DNA of 64,000 nt from Collinsella intestinalis DSM 13280 (GCF_000156175.1 NZ_GG692710.1:651961-715960), one strand, 5' to 3'. Shown: positions 33,308 to 43,663, counted from the stretch's first letter. Numbers and translations: made by a program. The notes: a model not told the origin generated them from the letters alone.

Positions 33308-34309
33308 ATGGCAGACGACATCCGCATGGACAATGAGAAGCGCACGTACGGGGGGCGTGACGGCGCGGGCTATGAGGGCCGACTCGTTTCCGGCCCCGCA
33401 TACCCCGAGTCCGCATATCCCGGAAGCCACGCAGACAGCCCCTACTCTCCGTACGGGAGCGGCGACTCTCCCGATACGCATATCGGCGGTACGCAACCCA
33501 TCCCCATCAAAAAGGGGCTGTTCGACGGCATCTCCGTGGCCCAGGCCATCGCGGCATCAGCGGCCGCTGCGACTTCCATGCTCCTCGCCTCGCGCATCGG
33601 CATCGCGGGATCGGTCATCGGCGCGGCGGTGAGCTCCATGGTCACGGTGATTTGCTCCCAGCTCTATCGCAATGCCCTCGACGCGAGCGCGCGCAAGCTC
33701 AAGGCCAAGCAGATGAGCCACGCATACGAACAGGATGCATTGAGGGGCTACGCGAGCACCGAAGGCCCGTCTGCGACAGACGAGGCCACCGCGGGGGCGC
33801 CGCGGATCCGCATCGCCCCCACCAAGCTCCAGGCGCGGGCGGCAGCCGAGCGCAGCGCCTCAAAGCGCAAGGTGGCCGTCGTCTCCGCACTCATCGCCAT
33901 CGTTGCGGTGGCGGCAAGCGCCGGCATCATCATGCTGACGACCTCCGGCCAGGGCCTGGGCACCAAAGCGCCGAGCGTCTTCGGAATCCGTCCGGCCGAC
34001 GTCCAGCCCGCGCCGAAAACGGATATGGCCGTCGACGACCCCGCCGAGAACCCGACGACGCAGGCAAATCCCGATACTCCCAGCGCTGAACCCGCAAAAC
34101 CCGAAAATGGCGCAGCCCCCGACGGAGCCGCGGGAACGGGCGCCGAGGGCACCACGGGCGGCACGACGGATGGAGCACCCAGCGAGGGCGGCACTACCCA
34201 GCAAAATGGATCAGACGCCGGCTCGGGCGAATCCGCCCCGGATGAGACCGACGCCGCCGGGGAGGACACAGGCGACACCTCCGCGCCCGCGATTCATCAA
34301 ACCCGCTAG
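33308..34309 (+). CDS. Predicted membrane protein with disordered tails, function unknown
   Basis: 333 residues, family not recognised. The N-terminal 70 residues are Tyr/Gly/Ser/Pro-rich. A first hydrophobic region (SVAQAIAASAAAATSMLLAS and GIAGSVIGAAVSSMVTVICS) could form two spans, followed by a basic amphipathic stretch, then a clear span VVSALIAIVAVAASAGIIML near residue 205-225. The last 100 residues are Gly/Thr/Asp/Pro-rich and probably outside the cell. Start ATG 33308 has no good ribosome site. It resembles actinobacterial envelope proteins of low complexity; no enzymatic motif is visible. Confidence 0.75.
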   Translation: MADDIRMDNEKRTYGGRDGAGYEGRLVSGPAYPESAYPGSHADSPYSPYGSGDSPDTHIGGTQPIPIKKGLFDGISVAQAIAASAAAATSMLLASRIGIAGSVIGAAVSSMVTVICSQLYRNALDASARKLKAKQMSHAYEQDALRGYASTEGPSATDEATAGAPRIRIAPTKLQARAAAERSASKRKVAVVSALIAIVAVAASAGIIMLTTSGQGLGTKAPSVFGIRPADVQPAPKTDMAVDDPAENPTTQANPDTPSAEPAKPENGAAPDGAAGTGAEGTTGGTTDGAPSEGGTTQQNGSDAGSGESAPDETDAAGEDTGDTSAPAIHQTR

Positions 34310-34386
34310 GCATGCTCGTCGTTGGCAGACGAGCCATCCGCGCGGGATGGTACCATGGGTAGCGAACAACTACGAAAGAGACACCC

Positions 34387-35526
34387 ATGGCAACCAAAGT
34401 CCAAGCACCACAGCTCACCCCCAACAACCGCATCTACCTCTACCAGCTGCTTTCACGAGAGCTGGGATGCGGCAAGCAGACCTTCATGCCCGCCGTCGAG
34501 GAAGCGCTCGCGCGCGACCGCATGACCTCCGACGATCTCGGATTCGAATCGACCCGCGCCCTGCTCGAAGCGCTTGAGGAGTTCGTCAAGCTGACCGTCT
34601 TCAAGGGCGGTCGCATCTACGCCACCGTTATGGCCCAGCCCGCCTGGGACGAGGCCCTCGCGGCGCTCGAAACCGGCAAAGCCAAGGACGCGGGTGGCCC
34701 GTCGAACAAGCCCTGGAAACGCAAGAAGGCCGACAAGGCTCTCAAGCCAGTGAGGCCCAAGCGCGTGAAGCGGCCCGAGCCCGCACCGGAGCCGGAGCCG
34801 ATTGCAAAAACTGAGGCAGTCGAGTCACCCGCCCTCCCTGCCGCAGCCGCGCAGACCCGCGCCGAGGAAACAGAGGCCACTTCTGAGAACACGAACGCAG
34901 ATGCTGTGAACATCCCAGAAGACGCTCCGGCAACCGAGACTGCTGAGGCCGTCGAGGCTGTCGAGACTGTCGAGGTTGTCGAAACGACCGGCATACATGA
35001 AAAGGCATCCCTCACGGAGCCCGACGATGCATGCGCCTGCGTTGAGGGAGGCCCCCAGCCCTCCCCCGCCGTCTCTCTCACGGTCACCTACGACCCGTAC
35101 AGCGGCATTGATCGCGAGACGAAGCTCGAGTCCCACCCCATCTCGCCCAAGCCCGATCAGGCGCCTCTGGAGCCCACATGTGCCCCATCGCAGCTCGCCA
35201 CGAACCCGACGTCCCTCTCCGTGGCGCCCGCGTCCCTGTCACCCGCAGTTCTCGCCACGTATCCCACCGACTTCTCAACCGAGGTCTACCTCGCCAGCGA
35301 ACTCATCGCCGACCTGTGCGAGCTGCTCCCCTACGGCACGGACGTCTTCACGCTCCTCGCCGAGGACTACGCACGCGCCCGCACCCTCGAACTTATCTCC
35401 GGCACGCGGGCACGCGCGACCTTCCCCCTGCGCATCCAGCACGCCGACTCAATCGAGCCGATCCGCGTCACCCTCAAGAAGCGCGGGGGCACTGGCCTCC
35501 AATGGGAGCTGTCCGCAGTCGAATAG
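34387..35526 (+). CDS. Hypothetical protein, two small domains joined by a long acidic linker
   Basis: 379 residues, family not recognised. Residues 1-95 are a helical domain: NRIYLYQLLSRELGCGKQ, then ALLEALEEFVKLTVFKGG and IYATVMAQPAWDEALAA, a winged-helix-like pattern. A Lys/Arg-rich patch (KPWKRKKADKALKPVRPKR) and a long Glu/Ala/Pro/Thr/Val-rich linker follow (about 110-290), with a run based on VEAVETVEVVE. The last 85 residues (YPTDFSTEVYLASELIADL to the end) form another compact domain. The basic patch next to a winged helix suggests nucleic-acid binding, which is inference. ATG 34387; a convergent terminator (35575-35617) follows. Confidence 0.78.
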   Translation: MATKVQAPQLTPNNRIYLYQLLSRELGCGKQTFMPAVEEALARDRMTSDDLGFESTRALLEALEEFVKLTVFKGGRIYATVMAQPAWDEALAALETGKAKDAGGPSNKPWKRKKADKALKPVRPKRVKRPEPAPEPEPIAKTEAVESPALPAAAAQTRAEETEATSENTNADAVNIPEDAPATETAEAVEAVETVEVVETTGIHEKASLTEPDDACACVEGGPQPSPAVSLTVTYDPYSGIDRETKLESHPISPKPDQAPLEPTCAPSQLATNPTSLSVAPASLSPAVLATYPTDFSTEVYLASELIADLCELLPYGTDVFTLLAEDYARARTLELISGTRARATFPLRIQHADSIEPIRVTLKKRGGTGLQWELSAVE

Positions 35527-35574
35527 ACGCGTCTTATCCCAGGCGTCCTCATCGAGCCCCGCCCATCCACGCAA

Positions 35575-35617
35575 AAGCGCCCCGCATCCGGACTGACATC
35601 GGATGCGGGGCGCTTCT
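35575..35617. terminator. Bidirectional intrinsic terminator
   Basis: AAGCGCCCCGCATCCG (35575-35590) and CGGATGCGGGGCGCTT (35600-35615), a perfect 16-bp stem with a nine-base loop, between convergent genes. On the minus strand the stem runs into TTTT; on the plus strand into TTCTCAT. Confidence 0.88.
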
Positions 35618-35650
35618 CATGCGGGAACCCAGTGTGCGACAGCGCTTTGA

Positions 35651-37330
<1,680 letters not shown>

Positions 37331-37641
37331 TAACGACTCCATTTCTGGGGGTCTAACTGGTCTAACGTTTCTATTGTCGCATGAATCCAGCCGCTGCAGG
37401 AATTCTCGATGAATTGTCGAGGCGCACGTCCGCTCGGCTATTCGCCACCGGCGCCGAATTCCATCGAAAATTGCATCGCTTCCCAACGAGATGCAACCGA
37501 AGTCACGATCCACATACCAAAATCGTGACTTCGGTTGCATCTCGAATGACGGGCGAAAGAAGCCGTCGCAGGCAGGTCGACGCCGGGCAGGTTGCTACAA
37601 TACCTGCCGAGAACGCACCCAATCACTCACGAGGAGCACCC
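37331..37641. other. Divergent intergenic region containing an inverted repeat
   Basis: 311 bases between ettA and tcdA, transcribed apart from each other. No gene is seen. It contains the 23-bp perfect inverted repeat at 37487-37544 and, at 37590-37620, the likely tcdA promoter region with TACAAT at 37597-37602. Confidence 0.6.
37487..37544. repeat. 23-bp perfect inverted repeat
   Basis: Left arm 37487-37509 begins CGAGATGCAACCGAAGTC, right arm 37522-37544 is its exact complement, with a 12-base loop. It lies between divergent genes, so it is not a simple terminator. A REP-like or miniature mobile element, or a regulator site, is possible. Confidence 0.75.
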
Positions 37642-38460
37642 ATGGAAACGATGAAGGACCGCCTGCGCGTCATGCTCGGCGACGAACGGCTCTCCCGTCT
37701 CGAAGACGCCCGTGTGCTCGTATTCGGCTGCGGCGGCGTAGGCTCGAGCTGCATCGAGGCGCTCGCGCGCGGCGGCATCGGGACGCTCGTCATCGTGGAC
37801 AAGGACGTGGTCGCCCCCTCCAACATCAATCGTCAGGCCATCGCATTCGAGAGCACCGTGGGCAAACGCAAGGTCGACGTCATGGCCGCCATGATCGCCG
37901 ACATCAACCCGAGCTGCCGTGTCTTCGCGCACGACGCCTTCGTGCTCGCCGAGAACCTCGTAGAACTGTACGAGGCCTGTCTCGAGGAGGCGGGTGGCCA
38001 CATCGACTACGTGGTCGATGCCATCGACACCGTTTCCACCAAGCTCGCCCTCGCCGCCCTAGCCCAAGAGCGCGACTTTGAGCTCATCAGCTCCATGGGT
38101 GGCGCCAAGAAGATCCACCCCGAGTGCCTGCGCATCGCCGACGTGCACAAGACGGTCAACTGCTCCCTTGCACGCATCATGCGCAAGGAATGCCGCAAGC
38201 GCGGCATCCGCCATCTGCGTGTCCTCTACTCCTGCGAAGAGCCCGTGCGCATCGCCGCCGCCCCGGGGGCCGCTCGGTCCGAACGCACCGACCTGGGCAC
38301 CGCGAGCTTCATGCCGCCCATCATGGGCCAAATAATCGCAGGCGAGGTCCTGCGCCACATCTCCGGCCTGGGAGAGGGCGACGATGTCTCCGCCGCACTC
38401 GCCATGCACGATGCGGCGCAAAAAGGGCAGCTAGCGGGCAAGCGGGGCGGGCGCGCGTGA
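37642..38460 (+). CDS. tcdA: tRNA threonylcarbamoyladenosine dehydratase (ThiF/E1-like)
   Basis: 272 residues, matching TcdA (CsdL). It uses ATP to cyclise threonylcarbamoyladenosine at position 37 of ANN-decoding tRNAs. The adenylating fold shows VLVFGCGGVGSSCIEAL (nucleotide loop), IVDKDVVAPSNINRQ (conserved Asn and Arg), DAIDTVSTK (Asp) and the C-terminal FMPPIMGQIIAGEVLR. ATG 37642 has GAGGAGCACCC upstream. The TatD-type gene starts in a GTGA overlap with its stop, so the two are translationally coupled. Confidence 0.93.
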   Translation: METMKDRLRVMLGDERLSRLEDARVLVFGCGGVGSSCIEALARGGIGTLVIVDKDVVAPSNINRQAIAFESTVGKRKVDVMAAMIADINPSCRVFAHDAFVLAENLVELYEACLEEAGGHIDYVVDAIDTVSTKLALAALAQERDFELISSMGGAKKIHPECLRIADVHKTVNCSLARIMRKECRKRGIRHLRVLYSCEEPVRIAAAPGAARSERTDLGTASFMPPIMGQIIAGEVLRHISGLGEGDDVSAALAMHDAAQKGQLAGKRGGRA

Positions 38461-39374
38461 ACGGAAACATGGGCGCGGGCGCGTGGCGAAGCGGGCGCGA
38501 GGAAGCGACGCCGCCCGTGAGCCCAAGCGTCGAAACCACCTCGAAAATGGGCATCGAAACGATGGGGCTCGAACACCGTTGGCGCTTGTTCGACATGCAC
38601 TGCCATCTCGACCGCATGACCAACGCAGATGAGGTCGCGCGCGAGGCGGCGGCGGATGGCATAGCCCTGTTCTGCACTACCGTCTCCCCCACCGACACGC
38701 TCGCCGCGCAAGCCCGCTTCGGCACCATGCCCAACATTCGTGTGGGCGTGGGACTCCATCCGTGGTGGATCACAGACGGGAGATGCGGCGAGATCGAGAT
38801 CGAGCAGGCCGCGCAACTCGCAGCCGCCAGCCGCTTCATTGGCGAGATGGGGCTCGATTTCGGTCCCCGCTACGCCGCAAACGCCCAAAGACAACTGGAT
38901 GCCCTTGAAGCCATCGCCCGCGCATGCGCCGGACACCCCGTCGAGGGCCGCGTGCTGTCCATCCACGCCGTCCGGTCAGCGGGCGAGGCGCTCGACGTCT
39001 TCGAACGCCACGGACTCACCGCGATCGCCCATTGCATATTCCATTGGTTTTCGGGCACAAGCGACCAACTTACACGGGCACTCGACGCCGGATGTTTCTT
39101 CTCGGTGAGTGAGCGCATGCTCGCAACCAAACGAGGGCGCGAATACGCACGGCAAATCCCCCTTGATCGACTCCTGCTGGAAACCGACGTCCCCGATCCA
39201 TTGGACACTCCCTACTCTGCAGGCCAAATCGAATCCTCACTCATGCGCGCGCTGCACGAGCTCGCCCGCATACGCGGCACCGACGAGCACGTGCTTTCCG
39301 CTCATATTGCAAAGACGAGTTCGGGGCTTTTCGGGCTACAACCCCGTCCGTCGCATCAGTCCGACAACCAGTGA
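38457..39374 (+). CDS. TatD-family metal-dependent hydrolase
   Basis: 305 residues from GTG 38457, which overlaps the tcdA stop as GTGA. TatD enzymes are metal-dependent nucleases or deaminase-like hydrolases. Metal-site residues are seen in FDMHCHLDRM (HxH), FIGEMGLDFG (Glu), SIHAVRSAGEAL (His), AHCIFHWFSG (His) and LLLETDVPDP (Asp). The first 35 residues of this start are low-complexity, so the functional start may be further in, for example ATG 38548 just before GIETMG. It is followed by a 560-base gap rich in repeats. Confidence 0.87.
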   Translation: MNGNMGAGAWRSGREEATPPVSPSVETTSKMGIETMGLEHRWRLFDMHCHLDRMTNADEVAREAAADGIALFCTTVSPTDTLAAQARFGTMPNIRVGVGLHPWWITDGRCGEIEIEQAAQLAAASRFIGEMGLDFGPRYAANAQRQLDALEAIARACAGHPVEGRVLSIHAVRSAGEALDVFERHGLTAIAHCIFHWFSGTSDQLTRALDAGCFFSVSERMLATKRGREYARQIPLDRLLLETDVPDPLDTPYSAGQIESSLMRALHELARIRGTDEHVLSAHIAKTSSGLFGLQPRPSHQSDNQ

Positions 39375-39417
39375 AGCGAACTGCGGCCTGTCCCTTGACG
39401 GCAGCGCAACATACAAA

Positions 39418-39642
39418 TCTCCGATGTTGGTCAAAATACTCTGATTGTGCGCTGAAATAACAACAAAATACGACATGCATAATTGTTTGCAAGCGCATTT
39501 CCTGCGGTTTTATCATCTGAAATCCCGAGACGCGATCGCCCGTCGCCATTAGCGGATTGGACAGCATCTCCAATCCTGCGGTTTTGCCAAATCATCCTAA
39601 ACCTATCGCCGCACAATCAGGGTATTTTGACCACATCGGAGA
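39418..39642. mobile_element. MITE-like element with ~37-bp terminal inverted repeats
   Basis: The left end reads TCTCCGATGTTGGTCAAAAT then ACTCTGATTGTGCG; the reverse complement of the right end reads TCTCCGATGTGGTCAAAAT then ACCCTGATTGTGCG. The two ends agree except for one indel and about three substitutions. The unit is about 225 bases, too short for a transposase, and has a hairpin in the middle. No clear target-site duplication is visible. Confidence 0.6.
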
Positions 39643-39700
39643 AACCGAATGGGAGAGAAAGCAAAACACGCTTTTACTCATACAAGCGCAGCCGAAAATC

Positions 39701-39732
39701 GCCCGGTTTTATGCAATAGCGCAAAACCGGGC
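39701..39732. repeat. 10-bp inverted repeat
   Basis: GCCCGGTTTT (39701-39710) and AAAACCGGGC (39723-39732) around a 12-base loop. No gene ends here, so it may belong to a repeat element or a small RNA. Confidence 0.5.
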
Positions 39733-39810
39733 ATCGAACACCCACTGAGCGATCTATCGGGACGCCGTTCCAAGCCATACTTTGAAAAGCAACAAGTCTC
39801 AGAGATAAGC

Positions 39811-39880
39811 AGCGGCCAGCTGTCCACATATCAACAGTTCGTGGCAGCGGCCAGCTGGCCGCAAATCGGCAGTTCGCGGC
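39811..39880. repeat. Tandem duplication of a 35-base unit
   Basis: Both units begin AGCGGCCAGCTG and share CAGTTCG near their ends; they differ at about 7 of 35 positions. A third, badly decayed start follows at 39881. There are no spacers, so this is not a CRISPR array. Confidence 0.6.
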
Positions 39881-39937
39881 AGCAGCACGACAAATCACCT
39901 GAAAATGGCAGGTCGACATTCACCCGTAACCAGAATC

Positions 39938-40627
39938 CTATAGATCCAGAACGTCGGAAATCGAATCGATGATCGCGTTAGCGGCATCTTGGGTGAAGCC
40001 GAAGCGCTCCTCGCGTTTGGCGATGACCGTGAGGCCGGCGGCCCTGCCGGCCGCGATGCCGGGAATCGAATCCTCCACGCAGCAGCAATCGCCCGCGGAC
40101 AAGCCCAGGCTCTCCAGCGTGTGCAGGTAGATCTCGGGGTTCGGTTTGCTCTCGTGGAACTGCTCGCCGCTGGTGATCACCTCGAAAAACCCACCCAAGC
40201 CGCAATCCGAGAGCACCTGCGCGATATTACGATGCGAGGAAGATGAGGCGAGTGCCAGGCGCACGCCCCGGCGCTTCAATTCGACGAGCGTCTCCTTGAC
40301 GCCGGGGTTCAGCAGCGTGGCATAGTCGATGTCGCGCCCCTGCCACCAGGCGCCCTCGAGCATCTCGATGCCCTCGGCGTCGATGGATATCCCAGAGCGG
40401 GTGAACCATTTGAGCATGTTCGCCCGATCCTGCTTCACCGAGGCGCCCACGAGTTGGAGCAGCTCCTCATGGGACACCTCCACGCCCGATTCCGCGAGGA
40501 ACTGCCCGCGACAGTCGAGGTAGTACACCTCGGTGTCGACGAGCACCCCATCCATATCAAAGATGACGGCCTTGAAGGGGAACGCCCCGGGCGCCCCGCC
40601 GCCCTTCCAATCCTTGCACATTCCCAT
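39938..40627 (-). CDS. Beta-phosphoglucomutase-like HAD hydrolase
   Basis: 229 residues. HAD motif I is VIFDMDGVLVDTE, motif II LALASSS, motif III ESKPNPEIYL and motif IV CCCVEDSIPGIAAG, with the small helical cap of the beta-phosphoglucomutase/phosphatase subfamily. It is closely similar to the HAD protein at 51403, sharing SGEQFHESKPNPEIYLHTLE and AKREERFGF. It presumably dephosphorylates or isomerises a sugar phosphate made by the nearby PTS/SIS pathway. Start ATG 40627 follows GGGGAGAT; ATG 40621 is equally possible. It follows the MFS gene by 13 bases, on the same strand. Confidence 0.9.
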   Translation of the reverse strand: MGMCKDWKGGGAPGAFPFKAVIFDMDGVLVDTEVYYLDCRGQFLAESGVEVSHEELLQLVGASVKQDRANMLKWFTRSGISIDAEGIEMLEGAWWQGRDIDYATLLNPGVKETLVELKRRGVRLALASSSSHRNIAQVLSDCGLGGFFEVITSGEQFHESKPNPEIYLHTLESLGLSAGDCCCVEDSIPGIAAGRAAGLTVIAKREERFGFTQDAANAIIDSISDVLDL

Positions 40628-40640
40628 ATCTCCCCATCAC

Positions 40641-41870
40641 TCAGACTGCGCCGCCCGCGAGCGGGCACGCTTGACCTGACCAAAAAAGAAACACGGCCCC
40701 TACCAGCGCGATGATGCACGACGCCGCGAAGAGCACCGCCTGCACACCGAACGCCTCGGCAAGCGCGGGCGCTGCGAGCAGCGGCAGCACACCTGCGCTC
40801 ATGAGGCCGAAACGCACGAAACCCATGATGCGGCCCAGATATGCGATGGGGGCCTTCTCCTGCACGAGAATCATCTGCAGGGGCTCCAAAAAACCCCACG
40901 CGAGGCCGTTGATGGACTGGCCGACGATCGCTACCGCGAGGATATCGGTTCCCACGTAGATCATGGACGCCAGGCCCACGCCGAACAGGGAACCCAAAAG
41001 CAGCGTGAGGTTGGCCATGCGGTCGGGCAACTTGGTAAGCAGCCACGCGCCGATCGAGGAGGTGAACCCCACCACCGAGGACAGCCAACCGAGCCACACG
41101 ACATCAACCTCGAGCACGTCGCGGTAGAATAGCGACTCGAGGGAATCGAAGGCGCCGAAGGCGAAGAAGCCGAGGAAGCCGGAGATGAAGATGAGCCTCA
41201 AATCGTGGTTTTGGAGCGTCATGCGCGCGCCGTCGGCCATGCCGGAAAGAATGCCCGTCTTCGCATCCTCCTCCCGCTCGGGCTGCAGCACCTCGTGGCA
41301 ACCGAGGGCCAAGACACCCGCCGCCGCCATCGTCGCCGCCATGAACAGATACACCGACTGCGTGGAGAACGTCGACACCAACGCGCCGCCGAAGATGGGA
41401 CCGAGCGTGAACGCGATATTGCTGTAGAACACCATCAGGCCGTTCAGGCGCTGGCGCCCCGTGAGCGTCGCGATGAGATAGCCCGGGTACGCATGGGTAC
41501 AGGTGTTGATGAAGCCGCCCGATACGCCGAGCGCGGCGGCGGCAATCATGAGAGACGCCTCGGTGATGGGCCCCAAGCCGATCAAGAGACTTGTGACGGC
41601 GGAGAAGGCGCATACCGCCACCGTCGTCTTACGCGGGCCGATCGAGTCGATGACCGAGCCCGCCGCCACGTTGCCGATCGAGGTCGCGAGGTTTCGGACG
41701 AGCGTGATCACCGCCACCAGGAAGGCGGTGCCGGCAAGATCGTAGGTCGCCGCGCCGATCAGTCCGAGGAAGTACACGGCGTTGTTCGCGCACCACTGGA
41801 GAGACTCGATGCCGATCAGGCGCTTCTCCGCGATGCTGAGCTTGTTTTTCTCATGGGTGGTTCCGCCCAT
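40641..41870 (-). CDS. Major facilitator superfamily transporter
   Basis: 409 residues with twelve hydrophobic segments. Between spans 2 and 3 lies GSVIDSIGPRKTT, the cytoplasmic G-D-G-R/K loop of the MFS. No substrate signature is recognisable. I chose ATG 41870 (MGGTTHEKN) over a longer frame with no ribosome site. It precedes the HAD gene by 13 bases, so the two form one transcript at the left end of the sugar-catabolism region. It may move a sugar, amine or product of that pathway; this is context only. Confidence 0.9.
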   Translation of the reverse strand: MGGTTHEKNKLSIAEKRLIGIESLQWCANNAVYFLGLIGAATYDLAGTAFLVAVITLVRNLATSIGNVAAGSVIDSIGPRKTTVAVCAFSAVTSLLIGLGPITEASLMIAAAALGVSGGFINTCTHAYPGYLIATLTGRQRLNGLMVFYSNIAFTLGPIFGGALVSTFSTQSVYLFMAATMAAAGVLALGCHEVLQPEREEDAKTGILSGMADGARMTLQNHDLRLIFISGFLGFFAFGAFDSLESLFYRDVLEVDVVWLGWLSSVVGFTSSIGAWLLTKLPDRMANLTLLLGSLFGVGLASMIYVGTDILAVAIVGQSINGLAWGFLEPLQMILVQEKAPIAYLGRIMGFVRFGLMSAGVLPLLAAPALAEAFGVQAVLFAASCIIALVGAVFLFWSGQACPLAGGAV

Positions 41871-41992
41871 GTTCCCACATCCCAAATGAAATCCGTGCGA
41901 CCGCACGCGAGCGCGGAACGGGGCAAATCGATTCGCGCCTATTCCCGATCGACCGTCCCCGATTGGCCCGCCCCGCGCGACCGCGGTAAACA

Positions 41993-42029
41993 AAACGCGC
42001 AAGCGAGCAAAAACGTCGCCTGCGCGTTT
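41993..42029 (-). terminator. Intrinsic terminator after EIIA gene
   Basis: AAACGCGCA (41993-42001) and TGCGCGTTT (42021-42029), with a further GCGA/TCGC pairing inside. On the minus strand the stem is followed by TTTTGTTT. It ends the SIS-EIIA transcript. Confidence 0.75.
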
Positions 42030-42097
42030 CTCATGACCGATTCGAGCTTCATGGAGCCAACGAGCAGGGACGCTTGCAACGCCTGCCCGACACCATG

Positions 42098-42517
42098 CTA
42101 GAACTCCTCGTCGTCCCCGGTGTCCTCGATCAGGTCGTTGACGAACTTGACACGAGTGTCGTCTGCGGCGCAGATCTCGCGGATGACCTCGGCGGTGTCG
42201 CGCCCCTCCTCGGCGAAGAGCAGCTGGATGAGCAGAGGGAGGTTCATGTTGGTGACCAGATAGGTGTTGGGACGGCGCTGGACGATGGAGGTGAACTCGT
42301 TGTTCACGCTACCGCCGAACAGGTCGGTGCACACAACCAGGTCGTCACCCTCGGGGGTCTCGTCGAGCATCTTGGCCGCAGCGGCGGCAAGGTCGTTGTT
42401 GCCGTCGACGTACATCGAAAGCGTGCGGACGTTGTCGCGCTCCCCGGACAGCAGCGAGACGCTCTCGTTAATGCCGGCTGCGAAATGCGCGTGGGAAGCG
42501 ATGATGAACTGCCTCAT
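42098..42517 (-). CDS. PTS mannose-family EIIA component
   Basis: 139 residues. The phosphorylation site is His9 within FIIASHAHFAAG, matching the EIIA-Man type; DLFGGSVNNEF is the family's second block. It accepts phosphate from HPr and passes it to EIIB. The gene follows the SIS deglycase-like gene by 38 bases and is followed by a terminator. It is the only EIIA in the window, so it probably serves both EIIC/EIID pairs. In this locus EIIA is transcribed apart from EIIB, EIIC and EIID. Confidence 0.94.
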   Translation of the reverse strand: MRQFIIASHAHFAAGINESVSLLSGERDNVRTLSMYVDGNNDLAAAAAKMLDETPEGDDLVVCTDLFGGSVNNEFTSIVQRRPNTYLVTNMNLPLLIQLLFAEEGRDTAEVIREICAADDTRVKFVNDLIEDTGDDEEF

Positions 42518-42555
42518 GATGAGCTGCTCCTTACACGTGGGGCTAAAAAGACTTC

Positions 42556-43617
42556 TTAGTAATCGAACTGGTGATAATAGCGACGGTACTTAAGGTTGTG
42601 CTTGGTCACGGTCTCGTAATACGCCGCCATGCGGTCGGTGACGAGGGAGGACAGGATCCACGGGGAGACGATGACGCGGAAGTCGTCGTCCAGGCCGGGG
42701 ATGGCGTACTCGGCGGTGTCGACGATGAGGTAGTCCTCATCGCCCGTCTTGCCGGAGCGCAGGAAGGCCTCGACGCGGTTGTCGAGCGCGCGGCACTCGT
42801 CCTCGCCCTTGAAGAGCACCACCGGGACGCCGGGCTCGAGGAGCTCGAGCGTGCCGTGGAAGAAGTCGTGGCTGGTGATGTAGCGGGTGCGCTTCCACTG
42901 CATCTCCTCGAGGATGCACATGGAGAACAGGATCGTCTCGCCCCACAGCGCGCCGGAGCCGATGAACATGGTGTAGGGAGCCAGGCCGTACTTGCGGGCG
43001 AACTCCTCGGCCTTGGGCTCGAAGCGCTTGCGCATGTCCAGAAGCTCCGCCCAGACGTTCTCGGTCTGCTCGACGAACAGGTCGAACTTGGGGAAGCAGC
43101 CGCGGCGGTTGAGCAGGCGCAGGCCGAAGCAGTCGGCGAGGTAGTAGCCCATCTCGCAGCCGCCCGCGCCGTGGTTGGACGCCATGCGGATGCAGTTCTC
43201 GGCGCCCACGGCCTGGCCGATCGGGCCCTCGGGCTTGGTCATGGCGAAGGTGCGCACGCCCATCTGCTTGAGCTTCTTCACGGCCTCGAGGACCTCGGGG
43301 GTGGTGCCGGACTCGGAGGCGGTGAGCACGACGGAGCGCTCGGTCATGCGCTTGTGGCCCATCACGTTCCACTCGGCGGCGTGGACCAGATACACTTCCA
43401 GGTCCTTGTCGCCGAACTTGTTCATGAGGTACTCGAGCTGCATGAGCTCGTCCCAGGTGCCGCCGACGCCCATCAGGAACACGGCGTCGTAGCCCTCGTC
43501 GGCCACGCGGTCGGCGATCTGGGCCATCTTCTTGCCCGCCTCTACGGCCGCCTTGCCGTCGGCGAGATAGCCCTCCTGGTCGAAGTTCATGATCTCGATC
43601 TTCTCGGTCTCCTGCAT
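42556..43617 (-). CDS. SIS-domain fructosamine deglycase-like protein (copy 1)
   Basis: 353 residues, two SIS domains. Landmarks are VFLMGVGGTWDELMQLEY, VVLTASESGTTPEVLEAV and TRYITSHDFFHGTLELLE. The family includes FrlB, GfrE and GfrF, which split 6-phosphorylated fructoselysine or glucoselysine into amino acid and glucose 6-phosphate. The gene lies beside a mannose-family PTS, as in the gfr loci of enterobacteria. It is almost identical (roughly nine in ten residues by eye) to the protein at 48368. ATG 43617 follows GGGGAGCGGC. Two TTTAATACCACT motifs (43664-43712) lie upstream. The exact substrate is inferred, not shown. Confidence 0.88.
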   Translation of the reverse strand: MQETEKIEIMNFDQEGYLADGKAAVEAGKKMAQIADRVADEGYDAVFLMGVGGTWDELMQLEYLMNKFGDKDLEVYLVHAAEWNVMGHKRMTERSVVLTASESGTTPEVLEAVKKLKQMGVRTFAMTKPEGPIGQAVGAENCIRMASNHGAGGCEMGYYLADCFGLRLLNRRGCFPKFDLFVEQTENVWAELLDMRKRFEPKAEEFARKYGLAPYTMFIGSGALWGETILFSMCILEEMQWKRTRYITSHDFFHGTLELLEPGVPVVLFKGEDECRALDNRVEAFLRSGKTGDEDYLIVDTAEYAIPGLDDDFRVIVSPWILSSLVTDRMAAYYETVTKHNLKYRRYYHQFDY

Positions 43618-43663
43618 TGCCGCTCCCCTTTCGGATCGGTGGTCTCTCATATCAACTTGAGAG

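Larger units (their letters stand above)
39375..39937. other. 563-base gene-free region full of repeats
   Basis: No convincing gene on either strand; composition is clearly less G+C-rich than the flanks. It contains a MITE-like unit with 37-base terminal inverted repeats (39418-39642), an inner 8-bp hairpin (39554-39576), a direct repeat TCCTGCGGTTTT (39499-39510 and 39574-39585, approximate), a 10-bp hairpin (39701-39732) and a 35-base tandem duplication (39811-39880). It marks the left border of the sugar-catabolism region. Confidence 0.7.

Noticed and set aside
39811-39880. Possible CRISPR array
   Set aside because: Only two adjoining 35-base units and no spacers; no cas genes in the window.
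39649-39972. Open frame of 107 codons in the repeat-rich gap
   Set aside because: It reads through the tandem repeats and hairpin, has no ribosome site and no recognisable features.
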